A program made the translations under genes and the position numbers. Shown one piece after another: positions 8,797 to 18,038 of a DNA stretch of 64,000 bases. How positions within the stretch are numbered: position 1 is the stretch's first letter; each line of letters opens with the position of its first letter. The stretch spans positions 1 to 64,000 of the forward strand of contig JBGPCQ010000002.1 in the NCBI GenBank assembly GCA_041481895.1, read 5' to 3'. Under the pieces are notes generated by a model that worked only from the letters and a program-made list of their open reading frames with translations, made no database searches and was not told the DNA's origin. This DNA comes from JAMPXD01 sp041481895. GTDB lineage: Bacteria > Desulfobacterota > Desulfuromonadia > Geobacterales > Geobacteraceae.

Positions 8797-10710
8797 ATGA
8801 AACAGTCTATCAGAATTCTCCATCTCGAGGACGAGAGCAATGACGTGGAACTTGCCCGGGCCGCGCTTGCTGCCGAAGGAATTGCCTGCGAGATCGTTGT
8901 CGCCGGCAACGGAGAGGAATTTGCCGATGCCCTCGAACGGGGCGACTTTGATCTGATTATCGCCGATTACAACCTGCCCGGCTTTGACGGCCTGGCTGCA
9001 CTTGCCATGACCCGCGAAAAATATCCTGACTGCCCCTTTATCTTCCTATCCGGGACCATGGGTGAAGATATCGCCATCGAGTCCCTCAAGAACGGCGCTA
9101 CTGACTATGTACTGAAACACCGGCTGTCACGGCTTGCTCCGGCAGTGAGACGTTCGCTGCAGGAACAGGACCAGAGGGTTGCCCGACATCAGGCCGAGAG
9201 AACTCTGAGGGAAAGCGAAGCCCGTTACCGTGCCCTCTTCGAAAACAGCATTGACGCCATACTGCTGACAATCCCCGATGGCCGCATACTGACAGCCAAT
9301 CCCGAAGCGTGCCGCATTTTCGGCAGAACGGAAGAGGAAATCCGCCATATCGGGAGATCCGGCGTTGTCGACGCCCATGACCCCCGGCTCCAAGCGGCAC
9401 TGGAAGAACGCTCCCGCACGGGAAGATTCAAGGGCGAACTCACATTCCTCCGGAAAGACGGCAGCACCTTCCCCGGTGAAATTTCCGCGGCGCTTTTCAA
9501 GGATAAAGATGACAACACCATATCGAGCATGATCATCCGTGATATCACCGAGAAGAGGGCACTTGAAAGCCAGCTGCGCCATGTGCAGAAAATGGATGCA
9601 ATCGGCACACTGGCCGGGGGGATAGCTCATGATTTCAACAACCTGCTGACCGCCATCATCGGCTTCGGCACCATACTGGAAATGAAGATGTCACCGGACG
9701 ACCCGCTGCGCAAGAATGTCTCCCATATTCTTACCGCAGCGGACCGGGCAGCCGGCCTGACCAGGTCGCTTCTGACGTTCAGCAGGGACCAGCCGCTCGA
9801 TCCGAAGCTGGTGAATCTGAACGATATCGTCAGCACCAGCGAAAAACTTTTCAGACGGCTGTTGCGCGAGGACATTGAATGCCGCGTGCTGCTGTCTGAA
9901 GAGGAATTGACCATCCATGCCGATCCGGGACAAATTGACCAGATCCTTCTGAATCTTGCCACCAACGCCAGGGACGCCATGCCTGACGGCGGCGAACTGA
10001 CAATCAGCACCATGCTTATGGATATGGACCAGCGATTCATCAGTGCCCACGGCTACGGAACAGTGGGGCACTATGCCGTGCTCTCCGTCACCGACACCGG
10101 GACAGGCATGGATGAAGCAGTTCGCCTGAGGATTTTCGAGCCATTCTACACGACGAAAGATGTCGGCAAAGGCACCGGCCTCGGTCTGTCCATAATCTAC
10201 GGCATTGTCAAGCAGCACCATGGATTTATAACCTGCTACTCGGAACCCGGCTCAGGAACAACGTTCAATACCTATCTCCCCCTGCATGAGGGGACGGCCG
10301 AGCAGAAGACCAGGCAGGTCACCGACCAGCCTGCCGGCGGCGCGGAGACGATTTTGCTGGCCGAAGACGACGAAATGGTCCGGAATCTTACCAGAACAGT
10401 CCTGGAAGGGGCCGGTTACCGCGTCATCGAGGCCGTGAACGGCAGAAACGCCGTTCAGCAGTTCATGGACAACAGGAATGAAATTACCCTTCTTGTTCTG
10501 GATTTGATCATGCCCAGGATGAACGGCAGAGATGCGTATCATGAGATACGAGAGGTAAATCCCCATATACGGGCCATCTTCACCAGTGGTTATTCCGCTG
10601 ACGTTGCAAACCTGCAGGAGCTTGCCGGAGATAGATCCGATTTTATCGCAAAACCAGCGCGACCGGTTGATCTCTTGAAAAAAGTGCGCGAGGTTTTAGA
10701 CCGCTCGTAA
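8797..10710 (+). CDS. Hybrid sensor kinase: REC-PAS-HisKA-HATPase-REC
   Basis: A 637-residue soluble hybrid kinase. The N-terminal receiver (residues ~5-125, Asp57 in LIIADYNLPGFDG) is followed by a PAS domain (ARYRALFENSIDAILL, GRILTANPEACRIFGR). HisKA carries IAHDFNNLLTAIIGF (His278). The ATPase carries NLATNARDAMPDGG, DTGTGMD and GTGLGLSIIYGI. A C-terminal receiver has Asp569 in LLVLDLIMPRMNGRDA. No membrane segments are visible. It lies 9 bp after the Rcp1-like regulator and probably receives or forwards phosphate in the same relay. The N-terminal receiver would let an upstream kinase control its activity. Confidence 0.92.
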   Translation: MKQSIRILHLEDESNDVELARAALAAEGIACEIVVAGNGEEFADALERGDFDLIIADYNLPGFDGLAALAMTREKYPDCPFIFLSGTMGEDIAIESLKNGATDYVLKHRLSRLAPAVRRSLQEQDQRVARHQAERTLRESEARYRALFENSIDAILLTIPDGRILTANPEACRIFGRTEEEIRHIGRSGVVDAHDPRLQAALEERSRTGRFKGELTFLRKDGSTFPGEISAALFKDKDDNTISSMIIRDITEKRALESQLRHVQKMDAIGTLAGGIAHDFNNLLTAIIGFGTILEMKMSPDDPLRKNVSHILTAADRAAGLTRSLLTFSRDQPLDPKLVNLNDIVSTSEKLFRRLLREDIECRVLLSEEELTIHADPGQIDQILLNLATNARDAMPDGGELTISTMLMDMDQRFISAHGYGTVGHYAVLSVTDTGTGMDEAVRLRIFEPFYTTKDVGKGTGLGLSIIYGIVKQHHGFITCYSEPGSGTTFNTYLPLHEGTAEQKTRQVTDQPAGGAETILLAEDDEMVRNLTRTVLEGAGYRVIEAVNGRNAVQQFMDNRNEITLLVLDLIMPRMNGRDAYHEIREVNPHIRAIFTSGYSADVANLQELAGDRSDFIAKPARPVDLLKKVREVLDRS

Positions 10711-10970
10711 ATGAAAACGGCAAATCCCCAGTGCCCAGATTTGTCCGCGCCGGGGTGCCAGGACTAAAAAGAACGCCCCCTCCCTGGTATTTTTATACGC
10801 CATCAGCTTCCTGTCCCCTTTTTCCATCTGTTCACTATTTTACCAACTGTTCAATTTCCTCCACTCCGCATGTACCTTTTGGATATGCAACTAGTTGGCA
10901 TCATTCATTTATACCGGTAAATAAAAATGGCATGCTTCTTGATGATTAATGAGCAGGAAGGAGGCATCCC

Positions 10971-11153
10971 ATGGATACCAGATCGGTTCAGACAAGCATA
11001 TTTCTAGATGCCTGCCAGGAAGTGGAAAACCTTGCCGCGGAATTGTACCACCTGCTGGCGGACCAGTTTCATACTGACCGAAAGACCGCCCTCGTATGGC
11101 AGAGGACAGCCTTGGACAACGAGAGAGCGCTCTCCTTGAAGGGTTCGGCGTGA
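10971..11153 (+). CDS. Ferritin-like/rubrerythrin N-terminal fragment
   Basis: A 60-residue reading frame with a strong ribosome-binding site (GGAAGGAGG, 5-6 bp before the ATG). The segment CQEVENLAAELYHLLADQF and then W.RTA.DNE look like the first two helices of a rubrerythrin-type di-iron bundle, with the expected Glu residues. Full-length relatives are at least twice as long, so helices C and D are missing. Its TGA stop overlaps the GTG start of the GGDEF gene (11150), implying translational coupling. It may be a decayed gene kept as a leader for the downstream cyclase, or a real small protein. It lies about 260 bp after the hybrid kinase gene. Confidence 0.5.
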   Translation: MDTRSVQTSIFLDACQEVENLAAELYHLLADQFHTDRKTALVWQRTALDNERALSLKGSA

Positions 11154-12739
11154 GATTGGGTATCCAAAAGAAGCTTGCAGTGAGCTTAAGCACCTTTCTG
11201 TTGATTGTCTTCGGCTTCAGTTGCTGGGGCATTGTCTCATTTACAACACGGCTGTTGCGCGAAAACATCCAGAAACAGCAGTTCGCTATGACGGAATTGA
11301 TCGCCCGCAGCGTCGATGACAAGCTGGGAACCTATCTGGAAACCATCGCGCAGCTCTCCTCAGCGGTTCCACCCGAGGCTTTCGAGAACCCCGGCAAGGC
11401 CCAGGCATTCCTTGATTCCCACCGTGACTTGAGAAGCATCTTCAATAACGGTATTATGTTGTTCGACAATAACCTCTCCCTCGTTGCCGAAAGCCCCTTT
11501 ATCAAAGGGAGGCGGGGCATCAAGATAGAACGGCTGGAGCAATTCCTGAGAACCGTCGGGGAAAATAACTTTCCGGATATTTCCAATCCTTACATATCCC
11601 CCAAGACCAATGCTCCGGCCATCGTGATGGCAGTCCCGATCACCGACCGCAACAATCGTTCGCGAGGCTTCCTGATGGGGAGTATCAATCTGACCAGGGA
11701 TTACTTCATCGAAGAGCTCATGAGCTACAACATCGGCAAGAAAGGTTACCTGTATCTCTTCAACACTGAACGTACCATGATCCTCCATCCTGACAAGAAT
11801 CGCATCATGCGCCATGACATCCCTCCAGGGGCCAACAAACTCCTGGACAGAGCCATTGAGGGATTCGAAGGGAGCGGCGAAACGGTCAATACAAAAGGTG
11901 TCCCGCAGATAGCCTCCTTCAAGCGATTAAAAATGGTCGACTGGATCCTGGCCTCTGCCTATCCGCAGGAAGAGGCCTACGCACCGATCATACGTCTGCG
12001 CAACTATATTGTTGCCGCCGCTTCCCTGGTCACCCTCCTTTCTATCGTTTTGATCTGGCTGCTTACGAACAGGATAACCGCCAGCCTCGTCAGCTTCACC
12101 GGTCAGGTTCACCTCATCAGGGAGAACCCGGAGAGAAGCCACGAGATCCATATCGTGAGCAGTGACGAAGTCTCTCTTCTGGCCGACACCTTCAACGGCC
12201 TGATGCGCGAATTGGCACTGGCCCGCGATTCGCTTGATGAGATGACGCGCACCGATTATCTGACAGGTCTCTTTAATCGTCGGCATCTTGAAATGGAAGC
12301 GCCAAAACTCCTGGCCATTTCTGAACGGCAAATGGCCTCAACCGCCGTGCTCATGGTTGATATCGATTATTTCAAGCGTGTCAACGATACCTATGGTCAC
12401 GAAGCCGGCGACGCGGTGTTGGTCCATCTCGCGAAGTTGCTGCTAAAGGCAGTCCGTCCCTACGACTTGGTGGTTCGCCACGGGGGCGAAGAGTTCCTGG
12501 TGCTTCTGCCCCTCAGCACGTGTCATGACGCCATGGCGGTCGCGGAGCGACTCAGACGCAGTATCCAGGATTCGCCGGTCACCTGCGACCATGAAAAGCT
12601 TTCCATAACAGTCAGTATAGGATTTTATGTGGTTGAGCAGATGCACGATCTTCAGGACGCCATCGCACGTGCGGATGCAGCGCTTTATGAGGCCAAAAAC
12701 AGCGGCCGCAACCGTATCTGTCAGGCGCCGACTCATTAA
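11150..12739 (+). CDS. Membrane diguanylate cyclase (dCACHE-HAMP-GGDEF)
   Basis: A 529-residue protein if it starts at the GTG at 11150, which overlaps the preceding TGA and has GAAGGG upstream. The frame is also open to an ATG at 11096. A first membrane helix is followed by a periplasmic double-Cache-like region (VMAVPITDRNNRSRGFLMGSI, KKGYLYLFNTERTMILHP), a second helix (VTLLSIVLIWLL) and HAMP. The GGDEF domain contains TDYLTGLFNRRHLE and GGEEF at residues 445-449. RPYD, five residues before GGEEF, fits the RxxD inhibitory c-di-GMP site. It should therefore make c-di-GMP with product feedback in response to an external ligand. Confidence 0.92.
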   Translation: MRLGIQKKLAVSLSTFLLIVFGFSCWGIVSFTTRLLRENIQKQQFAMTELIARSVDDKLGTYLETIAQLSSAVPPEAFENPGKAQAFLDSHRDLRSIFNNGIMLFDNNLSLVAESPFIKGRRGIKIERLEQFLRTVGENNFPDISNPYISPKTNAPAIVMAVPITDRNNRSRGFLMGSINLTRDYFIEELMSYNIGKKGYLYLFNTERTMILHPDKNRIMRHDIPPGANKLLDRAIEGFEGSGETVNTKGVPQIASFKRLKMVDWILASAYPQEEAYAPIIRLRNYIVAAASLVTLLSIVLIWLLTNRITASLVSFTGQVHLIRENPERSHEIHIVSSDEVSLLADTFNGLMRELALARDSLDEMTRTDYLTGLFNRRHLEMEAPKLLAISERQMASTAVLMVDIDYFKRVNDTYGHEAGDAVLVHLAKLLLKAVRPYDLVVRHGGEEFLVLLPLSTCHDAMAVAERLRRSIQDSPVTCDHEKLSITVSIGFYVVEQMHDLQDAIARADAALYEAKNSGRNRICQAPTH

Positions 12740-12826
12740 GACGGTTTTGGGTAAGGTCATAATCAAAATGGATAACCTGGCACTGAAGACATTGCAAATA
12801 CATGGACATCAGGGGCGGAGGTTAAA

Positions 12827-13384
12827 ATGAAAAATACAATACTGCTGGTTGATGATGAAGCTAATGTTTTGTCGGCTTTGCAAAGAGCATTATTCGAAGA
12901 GCCATATGAAGTTTTGACCGCAACAAGCGGAGAGGATGGGCTAAAGCAACTCCTTGCAAATCGAGTGAAGGTAATCATCTCCGATGAGAGGATGCCGGGG
13001 ATGGATGGTTCGGAATTCCTCTCATTGGTAAGGGAGAAGTATCCGGAAACGGTCAGGATCATGCTCACAGGGCATGCCAGTCTCGAATCGGCGATGAAGG
13101 CTGTGAACTGCGGCGAAATTTACCGTTTTTTCACTAAACCCTGGCAAGAACTGGATCTGAAAATGGCGATTTTTTCCGCTCTCGAAAAGTTTGACCTTGA
13201 GGCGGAAAATCGGCGGCTCTTGCGAACAATCAGACATCAGGCTGTAGAGATAAAGATGCTGGAGAGCCAGTTCCCCGGTATTTCCAGGCTGGATAAGGAT
13301 AAATCGGGACATTTCGAGTTGCCCGAGATATCGGAGGATGAACTGGCCGGCATCATAGCTGAATGCGAGAAGAAGTACCGGTGA
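12827..13384 (+). CDS. RpfG-like receiver protein without output domain
   Basis: A 185-residue protein. The receiver occupies residues ~3-120: LLVDDEANVLSALQRAL, Asp53 in VIISDERMPGMDG, LTGHASLESAM, and FFTKPWQ with the conserved Lys. This variant (TGHAS, KPW) is the kind usually fused to HD-GYP or kinase modules. The C-terminal 60 residues are a charged helical tail with no recognised domain. GGAGG precedes the ATG. It opens a set of three receiver-bearing genes that ends in an HD-GYP protein, so it probably takes part in that relay. Confidence 0.85.
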   Translation: MKNTILLVDDEANVLSALQRALFEEPYEVLTATSGEDGLKQLLANRVKVIISDERMPGMDGSEFLSLVREKYPETVRIMLTGHASLESAMKAVNCGEIYRFFTKPWQELDLKMAIFSALEKFDLEAENRRLLRTIRHQAVEIKMLESQFPGISRLDKDKSGHFELPEISEDELAGIIAECEKKYR

Positions 13385-13486
13385 CTTTCAGACATGCTTT
13401 CGAGCCAGGGAGTGGTGGCCGTGCTACAAAAACGACCAGCGGGAGATAGCGACAGAAAAGTATTTCACGACAAAGGAAAGATTCCT

Positions 13487-15244
13487 GTGAAAAACCAAGC
13501 ATCCAATACTGTTCTTGTTATTGACGACTCCCCTTTAATTTGCAATATGGTTTGCTCCGCCATAGAACCTTTAGGGTATAAGGTCCTGACTGCGGTAGCG
13601 GGAATAGAGGCACTGAAGTTGCTTACCCACCATGGGGACCGAATTGACGTCGTAATTTCAGATGTGATGATGCCGGTTATCGGCGGTGTTGAACTGATGG
13701 GCATTATCCATGAAAAAGATCCGGACATGCCGGTCATATTGATGACGGCATATTCCAATATGGACATCGTTCTCACTGCGATCAAGAAACGGGCTTTCGA
13801 CCTGATACTGAAACCCCTGGATGAATCCCTGCTGCGACAGGCGGTCGAAAAGGCGATGAAGCATCGGAATTTACTCTTCCTGGAAAAAAACTACCTGGAA
13901 ACTCTCAAACAGACTGTTAAGGAAAAAACCAGTGAACTTGAAAATAAAATGGCAGAACTGGAAGAAACCAGAGCTGTTCAGACAGCCGAGCATGAGAAGC
14001 TGAAAAAGGTTTTCCTCAAGGTAGAGGAGATCAAGTTGGAGTGGGAGCGGACCATGGATTGCGTCGGCGACATGGTCCTCCTTATTGGCGGGGATGGGAA
14101 GATACGCCGCTGCAACAAGGCATTGCAGATTTTTACCGGCAAGCCTTATTCATCAATTCTCGATACAGATTGGCAGAAGCTCTTTCGCGCCCATTCTCTC
14201 CTTTCTACCAGTGAAGCTTTTACCAGCGGGTCAGAACTCCATCATGCCCCTAGCGGAAGCTGGTTCATTTTCACCACGTACCCTTTTATTTATGGCAATG
14301 AAACCACAAACCGCGGCACCGTTATCACTCTCCATGATACAACCGAGCTGAAAAAAACCATGGATGCCCTGGGAAAAGCCTACAAGGATCTTCAGACGAC
14401 CCAGGCAAAAGTCCTTCAGAACGAAAAAATGGCCTCTATAGGTCAACTGGCAGCAGGAGTTGCCCATGAAATCAACAATCCCATTGGTTACGTTTCAAGC
14501 AATCTGAACACCCTGAACAAATATCTGGAGCGTCTTACCATTTTCATAACTTCACAGACTGAGATTGTTGGAAATGCCTCAGGACCCGAAGTGCAAAAGG
14601 AGCTGATCGACCTGCGTCAATCCCTGAAGGTTGACCATATCATCAAAGATATCGGCACACTGATCAATGAAAGCCTTGACGGCGCCAGCCGCGTGGGCAA
14701 AATAGTACAGGACCTGAATACCTTTTCGCGTACAGATAAGGGTGAAAGTTCTATCGTGGATGTCAAAGAGTGCCTTGAGAGTGCCGTCAACATTGTCTGG
14801 AACGAGCTTAAATATACAGTAACCATACACCGGGATTACGAGAGCATACCGCCGATAAAATGCTATCCCCAGCAACTCAACCAGGTCTTTATAAACCTGC
14901 TGGTCAACGCCGGACATGCAATTGAAGGTAAAGGGCATGTCACCATAATTACGCGAGCGTATAAAAGCTCAGCTTACATTTCCATTGCCGATACAGGAAA
15001 AGGTATCGCCCCGGAGCATATGAGTCGTATTTTCGAACCATTCTTTACGACCAAGGAAGTGGGGAAGGGAACGGGTCTTGGGCTCAGCATCAGTTACGAT
15101 ATCATAAAGAAGCATCTGGGTGAAATTACGGTGGAAAGTACAGTCGGCAAGGGGACAACCTTTACCATAAGGTTACCGCTGGGCGAACATGTTAAACAGG
15201 GAATGACGGCCTGCGACAGGTCTGTTATTGGGGACGGAACATGA
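13487..15244 (+). CDS. Hybrid histidine kinase: REC-PAS-HisKA-HATPase
   Basis: A 585-residue protein from a GTG at 13487 with AAAGGA 7-8 bp upstream; an ATG at 13394 in the same frame lacks such a site. An N-terminal receiver (Asp59 in VVISDVMMPVIGG; KPLDESLL) is followed by a coiled coil and a PAS-like region. HisKA carries GQLAAGVAHEINNPIGYV (His327). The ATPase carries NLLVNAGHAIEGKG, DTGKGIAPEHMSRIFEPFFT and GTGLGLSISYDI. It is soluble. The last bases overlap the start of the HD-GYP gene (ATGA), so the kinase is probably its direct phosphodonor. Confidence 0.9.
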   Translation: MKNQASNTVLVIDDSPLICNMVCSAIEPLGYKVLTAVAGIEALKLLTHHGDRIDVVISDVMMPVIGGVELMGIIHEKDPDMPVILMTAYSNMDIVLTAIKKRAFDLILKPLDESLLRQAVEKAMKHRNLLFLEKNYLETLKQTVKEKTSELENKMAELEETRAVQTAEHEKLKKVFLKVEEIKLEWERTMDCVGDMVLLIGGDGKIRRCNKALQIFTGKPYSSILDTDWQKLFRAHSLLSTSEAFTSGSELHHAPSGSWFIFTTYPFIYGNETTNRGTVITLHDTTELKKTMDALGKAYKDLQTTQAKVLQNEKMASIGQLAAGVAHEINNPIGYVSSNLNTLNKYLERLTIFITSQTEIVGNASGPEVQKELIDLRQSLKVDHIIKDIGTLINESLDGASRVGKIVQDLNTFSRTDKGESSIVDVKECLESAVNIVWNELKYTVTIHRDYESIPPIKCYPQQLNQVFINLLVNAGHAIEGKGHVTIITRAYKSSAYISIADTGKGIAPEHMSRIFEPFFTTKEVGKGTGLGLSISYDIIKKHLGEITVESTVGKGTTFTIRLPLGEHVKQGMTACDRSVIGDGT

Positions 15245-16254
15245 ATAATGCCGTGCTGTTTATCGATGATGAAGTAAATATCCTGAACTCAATAAAGAGG
15301 GTTTTTGCTGATCATGACTTCATCCTGCATACAGCCAGCAGCGCCCGGAAAGGTCTGGAAATTCTCAGCCGCAACGAGATTGCTGTTGTCATCACGGACA
15401 ACAAAATGCCTGGCATGAATGGTCTTGATCTGCTTCGCCTGGCAAAAGTGATAACCCCGGACACAATACGGATAATGTTGACGGGACATGCCAGTCTCGA
15501 CACCGCCATTGATGCGATTAATTCCGGGGAAGTTTTTCGTTTCGTGGTTAAGCCCTGGAATGACAAGGCACTGGAAGAGACCCTGGAAGATGCCCTCCAG
15601 CGTTACCATATTGTCAAACAACTGCAATATTGCGATGAATCGGTAATGCTTTCCATCGCCCAAACTATAGAACTGAAGGACTCTTACACCCGGGGGCATT
15701 GCGACAGAGTGGCAAATTACGCAATCATGATCAGTCGCGCTCTAGGTCTCCCGGAGGAGACAGTACAGGAAATTAAACACGGCAGCTGGTTGCATGACTG
15801 CGGCAAAATCGGCATTCCGGGAACTATCCTCAATAGCAGTGACAAACTCGATGCGTCCCAATACGAGATAGTCAAAAAGCATTGTCTCTGGGGTGCTGAG
15901 GTTGCAAGGCAGGCAAGACTTCCTTCCCGGATCATAAACATCATCCTCTATCATCATGAAAAATTCATGGGAGGGGGTTATCCGGCCGGTCTCAGCGGGA
16001 GCGAAATTCCCCTCGAAGCAAGAATCGTGGCGGTGGCCGATGCATATGATGCCTTAACCTCAAACCGTCCTTACCACAAGGCAATAGATCATGAGAAGGC
16101 GCAAAAAATTCTTGCCGAATCTCAAGGTACACATTTGGACCCGGATTTGGTAGCGTTGTTCTGCCAGTTGCTCTCTTCTATGGAGGATAGACTGAGCACC
16201 TTGCTTACAAGAAACACACTCTCACGAAAGTTGCTGACAACCGGAAGGTCCTGA
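15241..16254 (+). CDS. REC-HD-GYP cyclic-di-GMP phosphodiesterase
   Basis: A 337-residue protein. The receiver has Asp53 in VVITDNKMPGMNG and FVVKPWND. The second half is an HD-GYP domain: HD at residues 185-186 in SWLHDCGKIGIPGTI, then HHEKFMGGGYPAGLSG with the GYP triplet, and VADAYDALTSNRPYHKA. RpfG-type enzymes of this kind break c-di-GMP to GMP or pGpG. It overlaps the upstream kinase gene by 4 bp. With the GGDEF protein 2.5 kb upstream, the island codes for both synthesis and breakdown of c-di-GMP. Confidence 0.93.
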   Translation: MNNAVLFIDDEVNILNSIKRVFADHDFILHTASSARKGLEILSRNEIAVVITDNKMPGMNGLDLLRLAKVITPDTIRIMLTGHASLDTAIDAINSGEVFRFVVKPWNDKALEETLEDALQRYHIVKQLQYCDESVMLSIAQTIELKDSYTRGHCDRVANYAIMISRALGLPEETVQEIKHGSWLHDCGKIGIPGTILNSSDKLDASQYEIVKKHCLWGAEVARQARLPSRIINIILYHHEKFMGGGYPAGLSGSEIPLEARIVAVADAYDALTSNRPYHKAIDHEKAQKILAESQGTHLDPDLVALFCQLLSSMEDRLSTLLTRNTLSRKLLTTGRS

Positions 16255-16352
16255 TAACTCCGCACCCCTTCCCGAGTCATGCAGCTGCGGAGCCAGCACC
16301 CACGCTTTCCAGCATCCAGCCCCACACCCTGCCGCATCGCAATTTACCAGCC

Positions 16353-16381
16353 TTGACATACCATCATGTTTTCTGTATAAA
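16353..16381 (+). promoter_or_regulatory. Sigma70-type promoter for yggT
   Basis: TTGACA at 16353-16358 and TATAAA at 16376-16381 are separated by exactly 17 bp. The start codon of the yggT-like gene lies 33 bp downstream of the -10 box. This is the best promoter match in the area and separates the signalling island from the next operon. Confidence 0.75.
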
Positions 16382-16413
16382 TTCAAGTCGTCCTAACGAC
16401 ATGGGGGCACTAC

Positions 16414-16725
16414 ATGTTCATTTTCGCGAATTTGCTGAACGCTGTTGCCTATCTGCTCGACATCCTGCTCACTATCTATATGTATATTATCATTGCCCGG
16501 GCGATCATCTCCTGGGTCAATCCCGATCCCTACAATCCCATTGTTAAGTTTCTCTGCCAGGTCACGGAACCGGTACTGTACCGGGTGCGCCGCGTCCTGC
16601 CCGCCATGGGGGGGGTGGACCTCTCTCCCCTGCTTGTTCTGCTGGTCATCATCTTTCTGCAGAAATTCGTCGTCGGCTCCCTCTTTGACATCGTTCACCG
16701 CTTAAAATTCGGGTTCGGAGGATAA
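16414..16725 (+). CDS. YggT-family membrane protein
   Basis: A 103-residue protein with two strongly hydrophobic stretches and the family segment ARAIISWVNPDPYNPIVKFL followed by VTEPVLYRVRR. YggT proteins are integral membrane proteins of unclear function, often beside yggU and cell-division genes. Here it is followed directly by a DivIVA-like gene (1-bp gap) and a DUF167/YggU gene, the conserved order seen in many bacteria. The promoter at 16353-16381 drives it. Confidence 0.9.
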   Translation: MFIFANLLNAVAYLLDILLTIYMYIIIARAIISWVNPDPYNPIVKFLCQVTEPVLYRVRRVLPAMGGVDLSPLLVLLVIIFLQKFVVGSLFDIVHRLKFGFGG

Positions 16726-16726
16726 C

Positions 16727-17173
16727 GTGAAAATAACTCCGCTTGACATCCAGCAGCAGCAGTTCAAGGGAAAAATGTTCGGCGGACTCGATTCGGAAGA
16801 TGTGGACGCCTTTCTCCAGATGGTGTCCGGCGAGATGGAAGACCTTATCCGCGAGAACACCGACCTCAAGGAGCAGGCGCGCAGGGTTGCGGCGGACATG
16901 GACGACATGAAGCAGAAAGAGGGCGATCTGCGCGAAACCATGCTCGCCGCCCAGAAAATCACCGAAGAGATGAAGGCGAACTCCCAGAAGGAAGCCACCC
17001 TCCTCATCTCCGAGGCGGAACTCCAGGCGGAACGGATTCTGGTCGATGCGGACAAGAAGCTGGCCGAGCTGAAAAACCAGATACAGAACCTGCGGAGGGA
17101 AAAGCTGCAGTTCGAAACCGCCTTGAAGTCCCTTCTGGATACCCACTACAAGCTGCTCGCGCTGGATGAATAG
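16727..17173 (+). CDS. DivIVA-domain coiled-coil protein
   Basis: A 148-residue protein. The N-terminus (TPLDIQQQQFKGKMFGGL, then DSEDVDAFLQMV) is the membrane-binding DivIVA motif. The rest is a long coiled coil rich in Glu, Lys and Ala (residues ~35-135). DivIVA relatives sit at curved membrane and organise division or polar proteins. It is longer in coil than the minimal domain but shorter than Bacillus DivIVA. It overlaps the following yggU gene by 8 bp and probably forms one operon with yggT. Confidence 0.9.
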   Translation: MKITPLDIQQQQFKGKMFGGLDSEDVDAFLQMVSGEMEDLIRENTDLKEQARRVAADMDDMKQKEGDLRETMLAAQKITEEMKANSQKEATLLISEAELQAERILVDADKKLAELKNQIQNLRREKLQFETALKSLLDTHYKLLALDE

Positions 17174-17474
17174 GGATTCCGGCAAAACCTCGCTGAAAAT
17201 CACCGAAACAGGGGAAGGGGTCACCTTCGCTGTTCACGTTCAGCCCCGGGCTTCCCGCAATGAACTTTGCGGTGTCCAGGGAGAAGAACTGAAGCTCCGC
17301 CTCACCTCGCCTCCGGTTGACGACGCCGCCAACAGGCTCTGCATCGAGTTTCTGGCCAAGCTTCTCGGCGTGGCGAAATCCAGTGTAACGATCATCGCCG
17401 GCGCCAGGTCGCGGCACAAGATCATCCGGGTACACAGTATTACCGGTGAGCGGGTCCTCTCGCTTCTTGAATAA
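17166..17474 (+). CDS. DUF167/YggU-family protein
   Basis: A 102-residue protein with the family pattern: FAVHVQPRASRNELCGV, LKLRLTSPPVDDAANRLCIE, KSSVTIIAGARSRHKIIRV. YggU proteins are small alpha/beta proteins of unknown role that travel with yggT. The start overlaps the end of the DivIVA gene, consistent with translational coupling. Nothing unusual is visible. Confidence 0.92.
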   Translation: MNRDSGKTSLKITETGEGVTFAVHVQPRASRNELCGVQGEELKLRLTSPPVDDAANRLCIEFLAKLLGVAKSSVTIIAGARSRHKIIRVHSITGERVLSLLE

Positions 17475-17493
17475 CTCAAATGGAGACTACGGA

Positions 17494-17949
17494 ATGAAAG
17501 CCAAAGAGATCATGGTTACGGATTTTCCTGTCATACCGGTTCAGACCCCCGTCGAAGATGCGGTACGGATGCTGAGATCGAAGCACGACGAGAATCACCT
17601 GCATGCCTCCCCCGGCCTGATCGTGGTGAACGATAAGGGTGAACTGGCGGGGATCCTCTCCCCCCTGACTATCATCAGAGCGCTCCTCGACTTCGCCGCA
17701 GAGACAGGTAATTCTGCTTCCGCCGGGCACCCCCCGCTTGATGACCTGTGCGCCGGGATCAGGGGCAAAACAGTTGAGGATATCATGGACTGGCAGCCCA
17801 TTTCAGTCACCGAAGACGCGCATATCCTGGACGTCGCCGACCTCTTCATCAAGCACAGGTTCCAGCGCATTCCCGTGGTCAAAGGCAAAAAAGTTTTGGG
17901 CATCATCTACCGCTCCCGACTCCTCTTCTGCATGACCCAGTGCTTCTGA
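17494..17949 (+). CDS. CBS-domain pair protein
   Basis: A 151-residue protein starting at MKAKEIMVTDFPVIPV, with GGAG 8 bp before the ATG. Two CBS units are visible: residues ~5-70 (ending LAGILSPLTIIRALL) and ~95-150 (DIMDWQPISVTEDAHI, FIKHRFQRIPVVKGKKVLGI). Stand-alone CBS pairs bind adenine nucleotides and act as energy-state or regulatory modules. It lies 19 bp behind yggU on the same strand. The partner protein is not evident. Confidence 0.88.
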   Translation: MKAKEIMVTDFPVIPVQTPVEDAVRMLRSKHDENHLHASPGLIVVNDKGELAGILSPLTIIRALLDFAAETGNSASAGHPPLDDLCAGIRGKTVEDIMDWQPISVTEDAHILDVADLFIKHRFQRIPVVKGKKVLGIIYRSRLLFCMTQCF

Positions 17950-17972
17950 TGAACGGGCATGTCGTACGGGTA

Positions 17973-18002
17973 TTGACAAACCGGAGGATAAACGAGTATA
18001 GT
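17973..18002 (+). promoter_or_regulatory. Sigma70-type promoter for fmdB
   Basis: TTGACA at 17973-17978 and TATAGT at 17997-18002 are separated by 18 bp. The fmdB start lies 36 bp downstream, with AGGAGG in between. Confidence 0.65.
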
Positions 18003-18038
18003 ACAACCTGAACAACAATTCAGGAGGTTATAGATAAG

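Noticed and set aside
10928..10943. Sigma54-like promoter TGGCATG-N4-TTGAT upstream of the ferritin-like fragment
   Set aside because: The GC of the -12 element is replaced by GA, and no enhancer-binding protein gene or site was seen nearby.
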